A stretch of 64,000 nt of DNA from Catellatospora citrea (GTDB lineage: Bacteria; Actinomycetota; Actinomycetes; Mycobacteriales; Micromonosporaceae), in the NCBI RefSeq assembly GCF_003610235.1, contig NZ_RAPR01000001.1, positions 8,680,001-8,744,000 of the forward strand, read 5' to 3'. Both the position numbers and the translations under genes were made by a program. Positions within the stretch are counted from its first letter, which is position 1, and every line of letters starts with the position of its first letter. Positions 26,240-34,514 of the stretch are shown piece by piece. The notes beneath the pieces are model-generated. The model worked only from the letters and a program-made list of their open reading frames with translations, was not told the DNA's origin and searched no databases.

Positions 26240-26785
26240 GTGGGAAGCGGTGCGGTGGACGACGCGGATCGGGTCGCGGGCTCGCTGCAGGCGTGGCTCG
26301 CGACGGTGGCGTTCACGGATCGTGATGCCGACCAGGTCACCGAGGCGCTGACCGCGGCCGTGCTGGCGTGGGGGAGCGCGCAGGGCTGGCGGGTCTACCG
26401 CCGGGCCCGCAGCGTGGTGAAGCTGCCGCCGCCGTACGAGGACCGGCACTCCTGGGTCGACGTGGGAGTCGCCCGCGCCGGTGAGCCCCCGATCGTGGTC
26501 GAGATCGACCAGTCGGAGCGCCGCCGCACCCTGGAGAAGCTGACCGCCGAGGCCGCCGAGGGCCGGGTCGCGGTCTGGCTGCGCTGGGGAGCCGGCCCGT
26601 TCGCCGCTCCCGACGGGCCGGTGCGGCTGGTTACCTGCGAGGTGACCGCCCGCAAGGACGCGTCCGGGCGGCGGCTGTTCTCCGCCCCGGTCGCGGCCAG
26701 GCCCGCGCCGGTGCACAGCGGTGTCGACCTGGCCGCAGCCGACCAGGGCGACCTGTTCGCGACCGGTGAGTCGAACCCGGCCTGA
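26240..26785 (+). CDS. Hypothetical protein with a PD-(D/E)XK-like core
   Basis: 181 aa from GTG 26240, chosen because AAGG ends 7 nt upstream; GTG 26234 is too close to it. The central part reads HSWVDVGVAR, then PPIVVEIDQSERRRTLEKL, then GRVAVWLRWG. The spacing Asp...EID resembles the active-site beta hairpin of restriction-like nucleases, but the expected K of EXK is Q-S here, so catalysis is doubtful. No family recognised with certainty. It stands alone between divergent or convergent neighbours. Confidence 0.6.
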   Translation: MGSGAVDDADRVAGSLQAWLATVAFTDRDADQVTEALTAAVLAWGSAQGWRVYRRARSVVKLPPPYEDRHSWVDVGVARAGEPPIVVEIDQSERRRTLEKLTAEAAEGRVAVWLRWGAGPFAAPDGPVRLVTCEVTARKDASGRRLFSAPVAARPAPVHSGVDLAAADQGDLFATGESNPA

Positions 26786-26826
26786 CCGGCACGCTGGCAT
26801 CCGCTCGTAGGGCGCGAGCACAAGCG

Positions 26827-27870
26827 TCAGTGCACAGAATCTCGGGTCATTGCATCGGTGTGCGTGGTGTCGGCCGCGGCTGCGAGCGCCCGGGCGTCGC
26901 GGCGGTTGGCGGCGATGCTGGCCAGGGTGACGGTGACCAGGACCGCGATGATGACGCCCAGGGACAGCAGGGTCGGCACCTCGGGCAGCACCGGCCAGAC
27001 GCCGTGCGCCCAGTGCAGCACCAGCTTGACGCCGATGAACGCGAGGATGAGCGCCAGCCCGTGGTTGAGGTAGCGCAGGCTGCTCAGGGCGTTGTGCAGC
27101 ACGAAGTACAGCGCGCGCAGGCCCAGCAGGGCGAAGGCGTTGGTGGCGAAGACGAGGTAGGGGTCCTCGGTGACGCCGTACACGGCGGGCACCGAGTCGA
27201 CGGCGAACACCACGTCGGTCATGAACACTGCGGCCACGACCAGCGCCATCGGGGTCAGTGCACGCACGCCGTCGCGGCGCACCGTCAGGCGCGAGCCGTG
27301 GTACTCGTCGGTGACCGGCATGAACCGGCGCAGCAGCCGTACGCTGCGCATCTTGTCGATGTCGATCGCGTGCTGGCCGCCGCGCAGCGCATCGCGCATC
27401 ACCTTGACCGCGGTCACCAGCAGCACGCCGCCGAACAGCACGAACGCCCAGGTGCCCGTCTGCAGCACGGCGGCGCCCGCGGCGATGAAGATCGCCCGCA
27501 GGACGAGCGCGCCGACGATGCCGTACAGCAGCACCCGCTGGGCGAGCTGCGTCGGCACCGAGAACGCGGCCAGCAGCAGCATGAACACGAACAGGTTGTC
27601 GACCGACAGGGACTTCTCGACGACGTACCCGGTGAAGAACTCGACCGCGGGCGTGCCGCCGAAGCGCGCCCACACGAAGAAGCCGAAGGCGACCGGCAGC
27701 GCAAGGTAGAAGACGGTCCAGCCGATCGCCTCGCGCATGCTCACCGCGTGCGGGCGGCGGGTGATCACGAAGTCGACCACGAGGAGCCCGAGCAGGACCA
27801 GGACGGTGACGGCCCAGAGCCACGGCGTGCCGATGGTGGACAGCGAGGCGGCAGAGGTTTCGGCGGGCAT
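26827..27870 (-). CDS. TerC/Alx family manganese exporter
   Basis: 347 aa. ATG 27870 is chosen (GGAG about 10 nt upstream) over GTG 27909, which lies inside the riboswitch. Nine or so membrane helices with VVEKSLSVDNLFVFMLLL and MTDVVFAVDSVPAV; the acidic residues in these two motifs bind the ion in the TerC/Alx family. The family exports Mn2+ or is linked to tellurite resistance. The 5' leader is a yybP-ykoY element, which supports the manganese role. The C-terminus is hydrophilic and ends near 26827. Confidence 0.92.
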   Translation of the reverse strand: MPAETSAASLSTIGTPWLWAVTVLVLLGLLVVDFVITRRPHAVSMREAIGWTVFYLALPVAFGFFVWARFGGTPAVEFFTGYVVEKSLSVDNLFVFMLLLAAFSVPTQLAQRVLLYGIVGALVLRAIFIAAGAAVLQTGTWAFVLFGGVLLVTAVKVMRDALRGGQHAIDIDKMRSVRLLRRFMPVTDEYHGSRLTVRRDGVRALTPMALVVAAVFMTDVVFAVDSVPAVYGVTEDPYLVFATNAFALLGLRALYFVLHNALSSLRYLNHGLALILAFIGVKLVLHWAHGVWPVLPEVPTLLSLGVIIAVLVTVTLASIAANRRDARALAAAADTTHTDAMTRDSVH

Positions 27871-27872
27871 GC

Positions 27873-28000
27873 GGAGACTCCAGACGTGTACGTCTGAGGT
27901 CTCCCCCACCCGCGAGACGCGGGCGACCGCCCGGGGCCGGATGGCCGACCGTAATGACCGGGACGATCTGTCGAGGTACTCCCCTCGGTGGGGGACTTTA
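27873..28000 (-). promoter_or_regulatory. yybP-ykoY (manganese) riboswitch upstream of terC
   Basis: On the minus strand the 5' side has GGGGAGTA (complement of 27977-27984) and the 3' side GGGGGAGACCTC (complement of 27898-27909), the two conserved strands of the yybP-ykoY aptamer. CCCCCACC and GGTGGGGG can close the base stem. Just downstream, GGAGAC...CAGACG pairs with CGTCTG...GTCTCC (27873-27904, two mismatches), a hairpin that would hide the Shine-Dalgarno and overlaps the aptamer's 3' strand. This implies translational control: Mn2+ stabilises the aptamer and frees the ribosome site. Confidence 0.8.
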
Positions 28001-28109
28001 CCGCCGCCACCTGTGAGTTGCCTGAGGGTGACGGGTGTGACGGGTGTGGTTGCCGGGATCGCGCGCGGCGGAGATGGTGGAAGGGAACCGTCGTGTGAAG
28101 GAGGCGACG

Positions 28110-28223
28110 ATGCTCGAACTGATGATCACCCTGTTGCTGCTGGTGTGCGCGATCATCTCCGGCCTCGCCCTGATGAGCCCAACGGCCCACACCCGCGACG
28201 ACCGCCGGCTCCGCCACCGCTGA
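28110..28223 (+). CDS. Small single-pass membrane peptide, 37 aa
   Basis: ATG 28110 with a near-perfect Shine-Dalgarno AAGGAGG 5 nt upstream. The peptide has a hydrophobic stretch at residues 5-22 (ITLLLLVCAIISGLAL) and a basic tail rich in Arg and His. No family is recognised. The strong ribosome site and clean membrane-helix profile make chance unlikely. Followed by an inverted repeat. Confidence 0.6.
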   Translation: MLELMITLLLLVCAIISGLALMSPTAHTRDDRRLRHR

Positions 28224-28248
28224 CCGCCGCCCGCAGTCTGTCTGCAGT

Positions 28249-28298
28249 TTCGGGGAAACTGCACGAATGATCTCGCCGATTCCAGCAGTTTCCCCGAA
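28249..28298. terminator. Inverted repeat between convergent genes
   Basis: 14-bp perfect arms (28249-28262 with 28285-28298; TTCGGGGAAACTGC) separated by 22 nt. A smaller hairpin GCAGTTT/AAACTGC nests in the left arm. It lies between the 37-aa gene and the converging methyltransferase, so it can serve both directions. It may also belong to a dispersed palindromic family. Confidence 0.65.
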
Positions 28299-28317
28299 CC
28301 TTCAGATGAGCACGGGC

Positions 28318-28983
28318 TCACGCTTTGACGGCGGCGAAGCCGAACAGGTCCGGGATGCCGGTGCCGGATTCCGCGACGCGGTCCAGGCGTAGTCCGGCGG
28401 TGGTGGCGGCGTTGAGGAGGTCGGCGAGGGGGATCTGCCAGCCGCCGACGCGGGCGCGTACGCCGTGCGGGTTCCAGGTGTCGTAGGTGTGGGAGCGGTC
28501 CGTGTAGCGCTCGTCGACGACGACGCGGGGCCGGTCGCTCCAGTCGGCGAAAGCGCCGACGAAACACGGGTGCACACCCAGGTGCACGAACCGGCCGCCC
28601 GGGCGCAGCACCCGCCCGACCTCGGCGATGACGGCGCCGTAGTCGGGCACGTCGGTGCTGATCAGTACGCATACCGCGGCGGGCAGCGTGTTGTCGGCGA
28701 ACGGCAGCCGGGCCGCGTCGGCGACGGCGACCGGCAACCGGTGCATGGCGTGGCGCAACTGCCCGGCGGACAGGTCCACCCCGAGCGGCGTCCAGCCCAG
28801 GTCCGCGACGGGCGGCACGTGCGCGCCCGTGCCGCAGCCGACGTCGAGGCAGCTGCCGTCGCCGGGACCCAGCAGGTCGGTGAGGGTGTTGTGGACCCGG
28901 CGCAGGTAGTCGCCCGCGGCCGGGGACATGAAGTCGTTGTACCAGTCGGCGTGCGCGTCGTACGCGGCTGTCGTCGTCCCCAT
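28318..28983 (-). CDS. Class I SAM-dependent methyltransferase
   Basis: 221 aa. SAM-binding motif I LDVGCGTGAHVPPV (residues about 46-59), followed by LGVDLS and RVLRPGGRFVHLG (motif IV-V), typical of the Methyltransf_11 group. The N-terminal YDAHADWYNDFM is the usual cap. Substrate unknown. Start ATG 28983 is 18 nt from the terminator of the dipeptidase operon, so it has its own promoter. Confidence 0.88.
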   Translation of the reverse strand: MGTTTAAYDAHADWYNDFMSPAAGDYLRRVHNTLTDLLGPGDGSCLDVGCGTGAHVPPVADLGWTPLGVDLSAGQLRHAMHRLPVAVADAARLPFADNTLPAAVCVLISTDVPDYGAVIAEVGRVLRPGGRFVHLGVHPCFVGAFADWSDRPRVVVDERYTDRSHTYDTWNPHGVRARVGGWQIPLADLLNAATTAGLRLDRVAESGTGIPDLFGFAAVKA

Positions 28984-29000
28984 GCCGCGGAGCCTATGCA

Positions 29001-29024
29001 GGGGACCGTCCGTGGACGGTCCCC
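29001..29024 (-). terminator. Terminator of the amidohydrolase-dipeptidase operon
   Basis: 11-bp self-complementary arms GGGGACCGTCC (29001-29011) and GGACGGTCCCC (29014-29024), 15 nt after the dipeptidase stop on the minus strand. Confidence 0.8.
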
Positions 29025-29038
29025 GTTCGCTGTGAGCG

Positions 29039-30103
29039 TCAGGCCCAGACGCGGTCGGCGTAGGCGAGGAAGTTGCGGCCCATGATCTTCTCGATCCGGG
29101 TGGAGCTGAAGCCGCGCTGCTCCAGCAGGCGGATCAGCTTGCGGAACTGGTCCACGCCGCGCAGGTCCTCGACGAACGGGAACGTGTCGGCTCGCTCGCC
29201 GGCCGCGCCGACACCTGCCGCCTGCCGGTGCGCCACGTGCTCGGCGAGCTGCGCGCGGTAGCCGTCGAGGTCGTCGATGGAGGTCACGGTGCCGTCGGTG
29301 CCGATGCCGACGAAGTCCTCGCCGCATACGTTCACCGCGTGGACGATGTGGTCCACGACGTCGTCGGCGCGGGCGTGGCCGGTGGCGTTGACGAACGGCA
29401 TGAAGTAGATGCCGACGAAGCCGCCGCGCTCGGCGACCAGGCGCAGCTCCTCGTCGGTCTTGTTGCGGGGCAGGTCGACCAGGGCGCGGCAGCCGGTGTG
29501 GTTGATGGACACCGGCAGCTTCGCCACCCGGGTCGCTTCCAGGCACGTGTTCTCGCCGCTGTGCGACAGATCGACCATGATGCGGCTGTCGCAGAGGGCT
29601 TCGACGACCTCGTGCCCGAACGGGGTGAGTCCGCGGTTGCCCGGGGCCATCGAGCCGTCGCCGAGGTGGTTGGCCTGGTTGTAGGTCAGCTGGATGACGC
29701 GTACGCCCAGGTGGTGGAACTGCGCCACGCGGGTGGGGTCGTCGCCGACGGCGACGGCGTTCTGGAAGCCGTAGACGATGCCGACCTTGCCGTCGCGGTG
29801 CGCGGCGCGGATGTCGTCGGCGGTGAGCACCTTGACCAGGTCGGCGGGGTGGTCGGCGACGAAGCGGTCCCAGACCTCGATCTCGCGCAGGGTGTGGCCG
29901 TACGGCTCGGCGTCGCCCATCGTGTAGCCGAGGGTGATGTTGACCGCGGTGAGGCCGGAGGCGTGCGCGTCGGCGATGGTGCGCGCGTCGATGGTGAGGT
30001 CGTCGCTGTCCTGGACGAGCTTGTGCGCGGCGGCCAGCGAGTGCTCCGCGTTGGGGTTGTCGAGGATGCCCAGCGCGTTGATGATCATGTGGTCGGTGCT
30101 CAC
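29039..30103 (-). CDS. Membrane dipeptidase family (peptidase M19)
   Basis: 354 aa. GTG 30103 overlaps the upstream amidohydrolase stop by 4 nt; ATG 30088 is an alternative. Peptidase M19 features: DLSHSGENT and SINHTGCRAL (metal-binding His), VNVCGEDFVGIGTDG, and a C-terminal IEKIMGRNFL, the usual renal-dipeptidase ending. Missing is the N-terminal HxD metal motif: the protein begins IINALGILDNPN where most members have DGHND, so activity on dipeptides may be altered. No signal peptide, so it is cytoplasmic. Coupled to the amidohydrolase. Confidence 0.85.
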   Translation of the reverse strand: MSTDHMIINALGILDNPNAEHSLAAAHKLVQDSDDLTIDARTIADAHASGLTAVNITLGYTMGDAEPYGHTLREIEVWDRFVADHPADLVKVLTADDIRAAHRDGKVGIVYGFQNAVAVGDDPTRVAQFHHLGVRVIQLTYNQANHLGDGSMAPGNRGLTPFGHEVVEALCDSRIMVDLSHSGENTCLEATRVAKLPVSINHTGCRALVDLPRNKTDEELRLVAERGGFVGIYFMPFVNATGHARADDVVDHIVHAVNVCGEDFVGIGTDGTVTSIDDLDGYRAQLAEHVAHRQAAGVGAAGERADTFPFVEDLRGVDQFRKLIRLLEQRGFSSTRIEKIMGRNFLAYADRVWA

Positions 30104-31407
30104 TGCTCGTCCTTCCGGAAGTCGCCGCGGTCGAAGCGGCGGCCGCGCTTGACGGTGTACTCGATGCTGTCCAGGTTGGCCATGTCGGCGCGCGGGTCGC
30201 GGGCCAGCACGACGAAGTTGGCCAGCTTGCCCGCCTCGACGGTGCCCATGGTGTCCTGCGCGCCCATGCTGATCGCGCCGACCAGCGTCGCGCAGCGGAT
30301 GACCTCCTCGGCCGGGATGCCGCAGCGGTCGGCCAGGAACGCCATCTCGGCGTGCAGCGACGGGAACGGGTGCGCGGGGTCGGTCTCGTAGTCGGTGCCC
30401 GTGGACACCAGCACGCCCGCGCGGAACGCGTCGCCGGTCAGCTTCGCCGACAGCACGTCGTTGGCCAGGGCGCGGGCCTTGCCTTCGGCGTCGTCGGCCT
30501 GCTCGGCCATCCACATCCACATGCTGCCGGTCGCGTCGAGCACCGTGCCCCGCTGGCGCATCAGCGCGTAGAGGGCGTCGAGGCGCTGGTCGCCGTCGCG
30601 CACCAGACGTTCGACGTCCACCGGGGCTTTCGTCTTGTACGACGTCAGCGGCTCGTCCGCGGTCTCCTGGGCGAGCAGCGTCACGTGCGAGACGGCGTCC
30701 ACGCCGGACGCGACGACCTGGGCGGGTGTCGCCGGGAACACCGCGGCGTGCGCCCACACGCCGATGCCCTGCCGCTTGGCCTCCGCGGTGATCGCCGCGA
30801 CGGTCGTGCCGGGCAGCTCGGCGTACACCTTGATCGCCGTGGCGTGCGTGCCGCGGGCCATCGCGACGGCCAGCGGCAGGTCGGTGTCGTCGTCGACGGC
30901 CTGCATCCACGGCACGTGGCCGGGGGTGCCGCCCTGGGAGACCTGCCAGGTGCGCGGGTCGTCGAAGAAGGTGGGCCCGGCCATCAGCGACGCGTAGGCG
31001 ATGTCGGGGCCGGGTATCTCGCCGATCCGGGTGGCGCGGGTCAGGTCGGCGATCTGGCGCAGGTCGTCGGCCATGTCGCGGATCGCGGTGACGCCGCCGT
31101 ACACCTGCCGGCGCAGTGCCGCCTCGGCGACCGGCCGGTTCGGCGGGGTGGCCAGGTGCTGGTGGGAGTCGATGAGGCCGGGGATCACGAACGCGCCGCC
31201 GACGTCGACCGCCGCCACGCCGTCGGGCACGGTGGCCGCCTCGTCCGGCACGACCTCGATGATCACGTCGCCGTCGACCACGATCGTGGTGCCGGGCCGG
31301 GCCGGACCGCCGGTGCCGTCGATGAGCGTCGCGTTGCGGTACGCGGTGACCGTGCCGGGCTCGGGCGGGGCGTACGGGGTCGGCGCGGGCTCGTCCACGT
31401 GGGCCAT
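30100..31407 (-). CDS. Amidohydrolase (imidazolonepropionase/Xaa-Pro dipeptidase-like)
   Basis: 435 aa, ATG 31407, GGGAGCA upstream. Metal-dependent amidohydrolase with LIDGTG, VIPGLIDSHQHL (HxH motif), a Lys in ATAIKVYAELPG (carbamylated Lys candidate), HAAVFPA and HVTLLA His residues, and STGTDYETDP with the catalytic Asp. The C-terminal composite beta domain reads GTVEAGKLANFVVLARDP. Probable job: opening a cyclic amide or cleaving an N-blocked dipeptide, the product going to the M19 dipeptidase. Divergent from the IclR regulator. Confidence 0.85.
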   Translation of the reverse strand: MAHVDEPAPTPYAPPEPGTVTAYRNATLIDGTGGPARPGTTIVVDGDVIIEVVPDEAATVPDGVAAVDVGGAFVIPGLIDSHQHLATPPNRPVAEAALRRQVYGGVTAIRDMADDLRQIADLTRATRIGEIPGPDIAYASLMAGPTFFDDPRTWQVSQGGTPGHVPWMQAVDDDTDLPLAVAMARGTHATAIKVYAELPGTTVAAITAEAKRQGIGVWAHAAVFPATPAQVVASGVDAVSHVTLLAQETADEPLTSYKTKAPVDVERLVRDGDQRLDALYALMRQRGTVLDATGSMWMWMAEQADDAEGKARALANDVLSAKLTGDAFRAGVLVSTGTDYETDPAHPFPSLHAEMAFLADRCGIPAEEVIRCATLVGAISMGAQDTMGTVEAGKLANFVVLARDPRADMANLDSIEYTVKRGRRFDRGDFRKDEQ

Positions 31408-31419
31408 CGGTGCTCCCTT

Positions 31420-31469
31420 GTTACAACAGATGTAACGTCTGTATCGTTGCTTGAAACGTCAGTGCACTG
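31420..31469. promoter_or_regulatory. Candidate IclR operators in the divergent promoter
   Basis: Inverted repeat GTTACA-N5-TGTAAC (31420-31436) and a 10-bp palindrome CAGTGCACTG (31460-31469) lie in the 80-bp space between the amidohydrolase operon and the IclR gene. Both are AT-richer than the surroundings. Control of both directions by the adjacent IclR protein is inferred. Confidence 0.5.
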
Positions 31470-31487
31470 TACCCCAGGAGGCGACCC

Positions 31488-32303
31488 GTGCCGAGATCCG
31501 CCAGCTCGGCGGTGGACAAGGCGCTCGACCTCATCGAGGCCGTCGCCCGCGCCGACCGCCCGCTCCGGCTCGGTGAGCTGGCCCAGGCCGTCGGCCTGCA
31601 CCGCGCCACCGCCTACCGGGTGCTGGTCGACCTGGTCGCCCGCGGCTGGGTGCAGCGCGCCGGGGAGCACTACCTGCCCGGGTCGGTGGCACTGCAGGTG
31701 TCCCGGGCGGCGGCGACCCGATCGCTGGCCGCGCTGTGCCGCCCGGTCCTCGAAGGCCTCGCCGAGCACACCGGGATGATGGTCAACCTCCAGGTCCTGG
31801 AGGCCGATCGGTCCCGCGTGATCGACGTCGTACGCCCCGCGCGCCTGGAGATGATCAGCGACCTGCGCGACGAGGCGCTGCCCGTGCACCGGTTCGCCGG
31901 GCCGCTCGCGCTGGTCGCCCAGCTCGACGAGCAGGCCCGTGCGCCCTACCTCGCCGTGGCGCAGGCGGCCGGGCACCCGCTGGACGGATCCGGCGGCCTG
32001 CTGGCCGACCTGGCCCGGGTCCGGGACACCGGCTTCGCGGTCGAACACGGCCGCAACGACAAGGTGATCGGCTCGATGAGCCGGGCGGTCGTCGCGCCGG
32101 GCGGCTCTCCGCTGTGCGCGGTCACGCTTGTCGGACCGGACGCCGAGTTCGCCGAACCCCGCCTGTCCGAACTGGAGCGGGCCCTGACCGACGCCGCTGC
32201 GACGCTCGCCGCCGTGCTCATCGCGCCCGCCGAACCCGTGCGCCCTGCCATCCGGGACACCGCCGCGGTCCGGTCCGCCACCAGCGAGGGAAACTCCCGA
32301 TGA
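31488..32303 (+). CDS. IclR family transcriptional regulator
   Basis: 271 aa from GTG 31488, with CAGGAGG about 8 nt upstream. N-terminal winged helix (SAVDKALDLIEAVARADRPLRLGELAQAVGLHRATAYRVLVDLVARGWV, residues 7-55) and a C-terminal ligand-binding GAF-like domain. It probably controls the divergent amidohydrolase-dipeptidase operon and the ornithine cyclodeaminase-like gene that overlaps its stop by 4 nt. Ligand unknown. Confidence 0.9.
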   Translation: MPRSASSAVDKALDLIEAVARADRPLRLGELAQAVGLHRATAYRVLVDLVARGWVQRAGEHYLPGSVALQVSRAAATRSLAALCRPVLEGLAEHTGMMVNLQVLEADRSRVIDVVRPARLEMISDLRDEALPVHRFAGPLALVAQLDEQARAPYLAVAQAAGHPLDGSGGLLADLARVRDTGFAVEHGRNDKVIGSMSRAVVAPGGSPLCAVTLVGPDAEFAEPRLSELERALTDAAATLAAVLIAPAEPVRPAIRDTAAVRSATSEGNSR

Positions 32304-33241
32304 ACCACGTGCTCGTGCTGGACAAGGAACAGACCCGGGCCGGGCTCGACCCGCTGCGGGTGCTGGACGCGGTGTCGGTCGCGCTGGTCGCGCTGAGCCG
32401 GGGCGAGGTCTCCGCACCGCCGCGCATCGCCGCACAGGCGCCGGGCGGGCTGCTCGGCGCGATGCCCGCCTACGTGCCCGGCGTCGGGCTGGCGGCCAAG
32501 CTGGTCTCCGTCTTCGCCACCCCCGGCCAGGCCGGTCGCAGCTCCCACCGCGGACTGGTCGCGCTGTTCGACGAGCACGACGGCCGCGTCCGCGCCCTGC
32601 TCGACGCGGAGCCGCTGACCGCGGTGCGCACCGCGGCGTCGGCGACGCAGAGCATGCGCGCGCTGGTCCCGCAGCCCACGCGGATCGCGGTCATCGGCAC
32701 CGGCGTGCAGGCCACCGCCCAGCTCGCCATGCTCGCCGCGCTCGACCCCACGATCCCGGTGGTCGTCGGCGGGCGGGACACCACCCGCGCCGCCGAGCTG
32801 GCCGCGCGGCACCCCAAGGCCGAGGCGGCGACCGTCGAGGCGGCGGTGCGCGACGCCGACGTGGTGTTCTGCTGCACCGGCGCGACCGAGCCGGTCTTCC
32901 CGCGGGCCTGGCTGCGCGCCGACGCGCACGTCAGCTCCGTCGGCGGCTCGCACGGGCACGAACTCGACCCGGCCGTCGTCGCCGAGGCCGCGCTGTTCGC
33001 GGAGTGGCCCGGAGCGGTGGCCGCGCCGCCGCCCGCCGGGGCGTACGAGCTGCAGGGCGTCGATCCGGGCCGGATCACCCTGCTCGGCGCGGTGCTGGAC
33101 GGGCGCCACCCCGGCCGCGGCGGCCGGGGTGGGCTGACGGTGTTCAAATCGACCGGTCACGGCGCACTCGACGTGGCCGCGGCCGCGGTCGTGCACGACT
33201 GGGCGCGGGCCCACGGCGTCGGCACGGCCGTGGACATGTGA
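32300..33241 (+). CDS. Ornithine cyclodeaminase/mu-crystallin family enzyme
   Basis: 313 aa, ATG 32300 coupled to the IclR stop (ATGA). NAD-binding Rossmann motif IAVIGTGVQATAQL (residues about 130-143), the arginine region LTAVRTAASATQSM, and DVVFCCTGATEPVF. The family includes ornithine cyclodeaminase, alanine dehydrogenase and ketimine reductases. In this setting it could act on an imino or amino acid released by the divergent peptidases. The C-terminal FKSTGHGALDVAAAAVVHDWA is the conserved end. Confidence 0.85.
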   Translation: MNHVLVLDKEQTRAGLDPLRVLDAVSVALVALSRGEVSAPPRIAAQAPGGLLGAMPAYVPGVGLAAKLVSVFATPGQAGRSSHRGLVALFDEHDGRVRALLDAEPLTAVRTAASATQSMRALVPQPTRIAVIGTGVQATAQLAMLAALDPTIPVVVGGRDTTRAAELAARHPKAEAATVEAAVRDADVVFCCTGATEPVFPRAWLRADAHVSSVGGSHGHELDPAVVAEAALFAEWPGAVAAPPPAGAYELQGVDPGRITLLGAVLDGRHPGRGGRGGLTVFKSTGHGALDVAAAAVVHDWARAHGVGTAVDM

Positions 33242-34444
33242 TCAGACGCCCGCGCCGACCAGCTCGCGGTTCGGGTCCAGCACGTACTTGCTGGCCGCGC
33301 CGTGGTCGAAGTCGGTGTAGCCCTTCGGGGCGTCGTCGATCGGCAGCACCGTGGCGTGCACGTTCTTGGCGATGTGCGTGCGGTCGTGCAGGATCGCCAT
33401 CATCAGCTGCCGGTTGTACTGCTTGACCGGGCACTGGCCGGTGGTGAAGCTGTGCGACTTCGCCCAGCCCAGACCGATCCGCACCCGCAGGCTGCCGACC
33501 TTCGCCTCCTCGTCCTTGCCGCCGGGGTCACCGGTCACGTACAGCCCGGGCACACCCAGCCGGGCCGCCGGCCGGGCGATCGACATGATGTCGTTGAGCA
33601 CGGTGGCCGGCTCCTCGCCGGCGTCCGCGCCGTGCCCGCGCGCCTCGAAGCCGACCGCGTCGACGGCGGCGTCGACCTCCGGCTCCCCGACGATCTGCTC
33701 GATCATCTCGGACAAGGGCGCGTCCGAGGTCAGGTCGACGGTCTCGCAGCCGAAGCTGCGGGCCTGGGCCAGCCGCTGCTCGTTGAGGTCGCCGACGATG
33801 ACGACCGCCGCGCCGAGCAGGAACGCCGACGTGGCCGCCGCGAGCCCCACCGGCCCCGCCCCGGCGATGTAGACCGTGGAACCGGTGCCCACGCCCGCGG
33901 TGTAGCAGCCGTGGTATCCGGTCGGGAAGATGTCGCTCAGCATGGCCAGGTCCAGGATCTTCGCCATGGCCCGGTCCTTGTCGGGGAACTTCAGCAGGTT
34001 GAAGTCCGCGTACGGCACCAGCACGTACTGTGCCTGGCCGCCCAGCCAGCCGCCCATGTCCACGTAGCCGTACGCGGCGCCGGCGCGGGCGGGGTTGACG
34101 TTGAGGCATACGCCGGTGTGGCCCTCCATGCACATGCGGCACCGGCCGCAGGCGATGTTGAACGGCACCGAGCACAGGTCGCCGACCTTGATGAACTCGA
34201 CGTCCGGCCCCGTCTCGACCACCTCGCCGGTGATCTCGTGGCCGAGCGTCTGCCCCTCCGGGGCGGTGGTGCGGCCGCGGACCATGTGCTGGTCGCTGCC
34301 GCAGATGTTGCTGGCGACGACCTTGAGGATCACGCCATGGTTGATCTTGCGGTGCTGTTCCTGTAGTTCCAGCTTCGGGTAGTCGAGGTCTTCGACGCTC
34401 ACGTGCCCGGGGCCCTGGTAGACGACGGTCTTGTTGCCCGACAT
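33242..34444 (-). CDS. fdhA: Glutathione-independent formaldehyde dehydrogenase
   Basis: 400 aa, ATG 34444, GGGGGG 11-16 nt upstream; a GTG at 34453 is possible. Zinc alcohol dehydrogenase fold with NICGSDQHMVRGRTTAPEG and GHEITGEVV (catalytic zinc ligands Cys, His, Glu), the structural zinc segment with four Cys (ACGRCRMCMEGHTGVC), YGYVDMGGWLGGQAQYVLVPYADFNLLK, and Rossmann motif YIAGAGPVGLAAA. These strings match the Pseudomonas-type formaldehyde dehydrogenase (formaldehyde dismutase group) with tightly bound NAD. Converges on the OCD gene (stop codons adjacent) and is divergent from the RNA-repair gene. Confidence 0.9.
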   Translation of the reverse strand: MSGNKTVVYQGPGHVSVEDLDYPKLELQEQHRKINHGVILKVVASNICGSDQHMVRGRTTAPEGQTLGHEITGEVVETGPDVEFIKVGDLCSVPFNIACGRCRMCMEGHTGVCLNVNPARAGAAYGYVDMGGWLGGQAQYVLVPYADFNLLKFPDKDRAMAKILDLAMLSDIFPTGYHGCYTAGVGTGSTVYIAGAGPVGLAAATSAFLLGAAVVIVGDLNEQRLAQARSFGCETVDLTSDAPLSEMIEQIVGEPEVDAAVDAVGFEARGHGADAGEEPATVLNDIMSIARPAARLGVPGLYVTGDPGGKDEEAKVGSLRVRIGLGWAKSHSFTTGQCPVKQYNRQLMMAILHDRTHIAKNVHATVLPIDDAPKGYTDFDHGAASKYVLDPNRELVGAGV

Positions 34445-34498
34445 CGGTGCCACCCCCCTCGTATGACGGCACTCACCTCTGTTTTCCCAGTTCAGCGA

Positions 34499-34514
34499 CG
34501 ATCAATCATGATCG
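34499..34514. promoter_or_regulatory. Inverted repeat in the fdhA/RNA-repair divergent promoter
   Basis: CGATCA-N4-TGATCG (34499-34504 and 34509-34514) in the 141-bp space between the two divergent starts. A -10-like CATACT lies at 34551-34556 for the rightward gene. A binding protein is not evident nearby. Confidence 0.4.
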
